A DNA stretch of 64,000 bases from OPU3-GD-OMZ sp964515235 (GTDB lineage: Bacteria; Pseudomonadota; Gammaproteobacteria; Methylococcales; Methylomonadaceae): NCBI GenBank assembly GCA_964515235.1, contig CAZEVO010000009.1, positions 1 through 64,000 on the forward strand. The letters are read 5' to 3'. The number at the start of each line of letters is the position of its first letter. Within the stretch, counting starts at the first letter, position 1. A program made the translations under genes and the position numbers. Below are positions 62,423 to 64,000 of the stretch, piece by piece. The notes beneath the pieces are model-generated. The model did not search any database. It worked only from the letters and a program-made list of their open reading frames with translations, and was not told where the DNA came from.

Positions 62423-64000
62423 ATGTCTGATCACCTGAACCCGACTCATCGAGCCCTCTTATTACTTAGTTCCCTGGTACTTCGTTATCCGTGGTTGATT
62501 GTATTTTCTTTTATTATTCTGAGTGCAGCAAGCTTACAATTCACCATCAATAATCTTGGTGTTAATACTAATGTTGCAGAACTCCTATCTCCCGAGCTAC
62601 CATTCCAAAAAAATCGGCTAAAACTGGAAGCAACATTCCCAAAATCAGCTGATACATTATTATTGGTCGTTGAAGCTAGTACTCCTGAGAACACCGCAAT
62701 AACCACGCAGCGACTCATCGATCGACTGAACAAGGAAAACCTGTTTACCTCCGTTTATGCTCCAAGTAGTTCAGATTTTTTTAAACGCCAAGCGTTTTTA
62801 TACCTTGAATTAGAAGAACTCGAAAAACTATCTAAAGACTTAACTGAAGCACAACCCTTTGTCGGCCACCTTGCACAAAACTTTAGTCTTGATGGTTTAT
62901 TTAGCATCATAAGTCATACCTTTAAACCTCAAGATACTCCATTACCTTTGGATATTAATCCATTACTTACTGCCATTAATAATACACTTGAAGCACAATT
63001 ACAGGGCGCTAGCCAACCAGTTTCATGGCAACGTATTATTCTTGGTGAGAACTCCTCGCTAGAAAAAAACCGTCGGCTGGTTATTGCTAAACCGCTGCTT
63101 GATTTCAATCAAATCATGCCTGCAGAAGAAGCCTTCCTAAAAGCCCGGCAAATCTCCAAAGAATTTGAGCAATCTATTGATCAAGTCTCCATATCCATTA
63201 CTGGCGAAAAAGCTTTAGAGCACGAAGAATTAGAAAGTGTTAGCAAAGGTGCTCTTTTCTCAGGAATACTCTCCCTGACCTTAGTTTGCTTGACCCTTTT
63301 TTTTGCACTACGCTCATTGAAACTCCTACTCATTACCTTTATATCATTAATAACTGGTCTAATCTTAACAGCGGGATTTGCAACCGTTTCTGTCGGTCAC
63401 CTTAATTTAATATCCATTGCTTTTGCTGTACTCTACATCGGATTAGGCGTCGACTTTGCTATCCACCTGTGTTTACGCTATCGAGAATTAATAGCTGAGA
63501 AAAAAAGTAATCTCGCCGCCATTCACGGAAGCATACAAAGTGTTGGGAAATCTCTTATCTTATGTGCAATAACCACTTCAATTGGTTTTTTTGCCTTTAT
63601 TCCAACCGATTATGCCGGTGTCTCTGAACTGGGCATTATTTCTGGTGCAGGTATGTTTATTGGCCTTATTGTTTCACTCACACTACTCCCAGCACTCTTA
63701 TCTATTCTGCCAACCCACAGCGTTCAAGTTAATACAACAACACCACGTTTAGACCATCTCGCGACCCTTCCCTTCCGTTTTAGTACAGCCATCCGTGTCA
63801 CTGTCATTTTTTTAGTTCTAGGCGCTAGTTATTTTATTGGTCAACTCACATTTGATTCCAACCCTGTTAACTTACGTGATCCTAATAGTGAATCAGTAAC
63901 CACCTTTAACCGGTTGTTAAAGTCACTTGAAGATTCTCCCTTTGCCGTTGCAACATTAGCTGATAACCTCAGTCATGCTGACCAACTTGCAAAACAATTT
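62423..64000 (+). CDS. hpnN: Hopanoid transporter HpnN (RND/MMPL), cut by window end
   Basis: The frame is open from ATG 62423 to the last base (526 codons) without a stop, so only the N-terminal part is here. It starts MSDHLNPTHRALLLL and shows an N-terminal membrane helix, a large periplasmic part, then clustered helices containing VLYIGLGVDFAIHLCLRYRE and ELGIISGAGMFIGLIVSLTLLPALL, typical of RND/MMPL exporters. HpnN moves hopanoids to the outer membrane. It lies 8 nt after hpnG. The family is about 860 residues or longer, so more should follow beyond the window. Confidence 0.93.
   Translation, partial: MSDHLNPTHRALLLLSSLVLRYPWLIVFSFIILSAASLQFTINNLGVNTNVAELLSPELPFQKNRLKLEATFPKSADTLLLVVEASTPENTAITTQRLIDRLNKENLFTSVYAPSSSDFFKRQAFLYLELEELEKLSKDLTEAQPFVGHLAQNFSLDGLFSIISHTFKPQDTPLPLDINPLLTAINNTLEAQLQGASQPVSWQRIILGENSSLEKNRRLVIAKPLLDFNQIMPAEEAFLKARQISKEFEQSIDQVSISITGEKALEHEELESVSKGALFSGILSLTLVCLTLFFALRSLKLLLITFISLITGLILTAGFATVSVGHLNLISIAFAVLYIGLGVDFAIHLCLRYRELIAEKKSNLAAIHGSIQSVGKSLILCAITTSIGFFAFIPTDYAGVSELGIISGAGMFIGLIVSLTLLPALLSILPTHSVQVNTTTPRLDHLATLPFRFSTAIRVTVIFLVLGASYFIGQLTFDSNPVNLRDPNSESVTTFNRLLKSLEDSPFAVATLADNLSHADQLAKQF

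Overview
This window is 64 kb of ordinary chromosome from a low-GC gammaproteobacterium. It very probably belongs to a type I methanotroph or close methylotroph of the order Methylococcales. The evidence is an MtdA-type methylene-tetrahydrofolate/tetrahydromethanopterin dehydrogenase beside glycerate kinase, GlyA and formate-tetrahydrofolate ligase (serine-cycle and C1 genes), plus a hopanoid cluster built on a direct squalene synthase and squalene-hopene cyclase. The ubi, mla, hslVU and bamB-der gene orders are gammaproteobacterial. No insertion sequence, prophage, CRISPR array or rRNA gene was seen. The assignment below order level is open.

Layout: 0.2-5.5 kb (+) mtdA-gck-glyA-fhs, C1 assimilation. 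5.6-18.9 kb (-) is a long housekeeping run, read right to left: ubiH-like, tgt, yajC, secD, secF, ndk, rlmN, pilW-like, hisS, yfgM, bamB, der, tpx. 19.4-25.5 kb (+) gltB-gltD, glutamate synthase, behind a strong promoter and a leader of about 250 nt. 25.6-28.6 kb (-) family 5 uracil-DNA glycosylase, uvrC, pgsA. 28.7-36.2 kb (-) is the most unusual block: an outer-membrane barrel, a membrane-anchored protein that fuses a TRAP-type and a LivJ-type binding domain, a hybrid histidine kinase, and a lipoprotein with 12-13 MORN repeats and a trypsin-like domain that has lost its catalytic triad. 36.5-39.4 kb (-) rpoH, with a perfect CIRCE operator at its promoter, then rbgA and a CvfB-like gene. 39.5-41.1 kb (+) a quinone oxidoreductase and two small membrane ORFs. 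41.1-53.9 kb (-) reads right to left hslV-hslU-ubiE-ubiJ-ubiB-pgk-rpoZ-spoT-ridA-recG-ubiC-ubiA. At 54.1 kb is tRNA-Phe, then a urate-oxidase-N-domain membrane protein (+). 55.3-64 kb is the hopanoid locus: mlaA-hpnM-hpnH (-) diverges from squalene synthase-shc-hpnG-hpnN (+), with hpnN cut by the window end.

How the genes work together: the first block moves formaldehyde- or formate-derived C1 units through folate into serine and glycerate. GltBD assimilates ammonia. Six ubi genes serve aerobic ubiquinone synthesis. The last block makes squalene, cyclises it, adds adenosine (HpnH), removes adenine (HpnG) and moves hopanoids or phospholipids between membranes (HpnN, HpnM, MlaA). The main points for a second look are the fused double-binding-protein sensor operon, the MORN pseudoprotease, and CIRCE placed on rpoH itself, which suggests that HrcA represses the heat-shock sigma factor.
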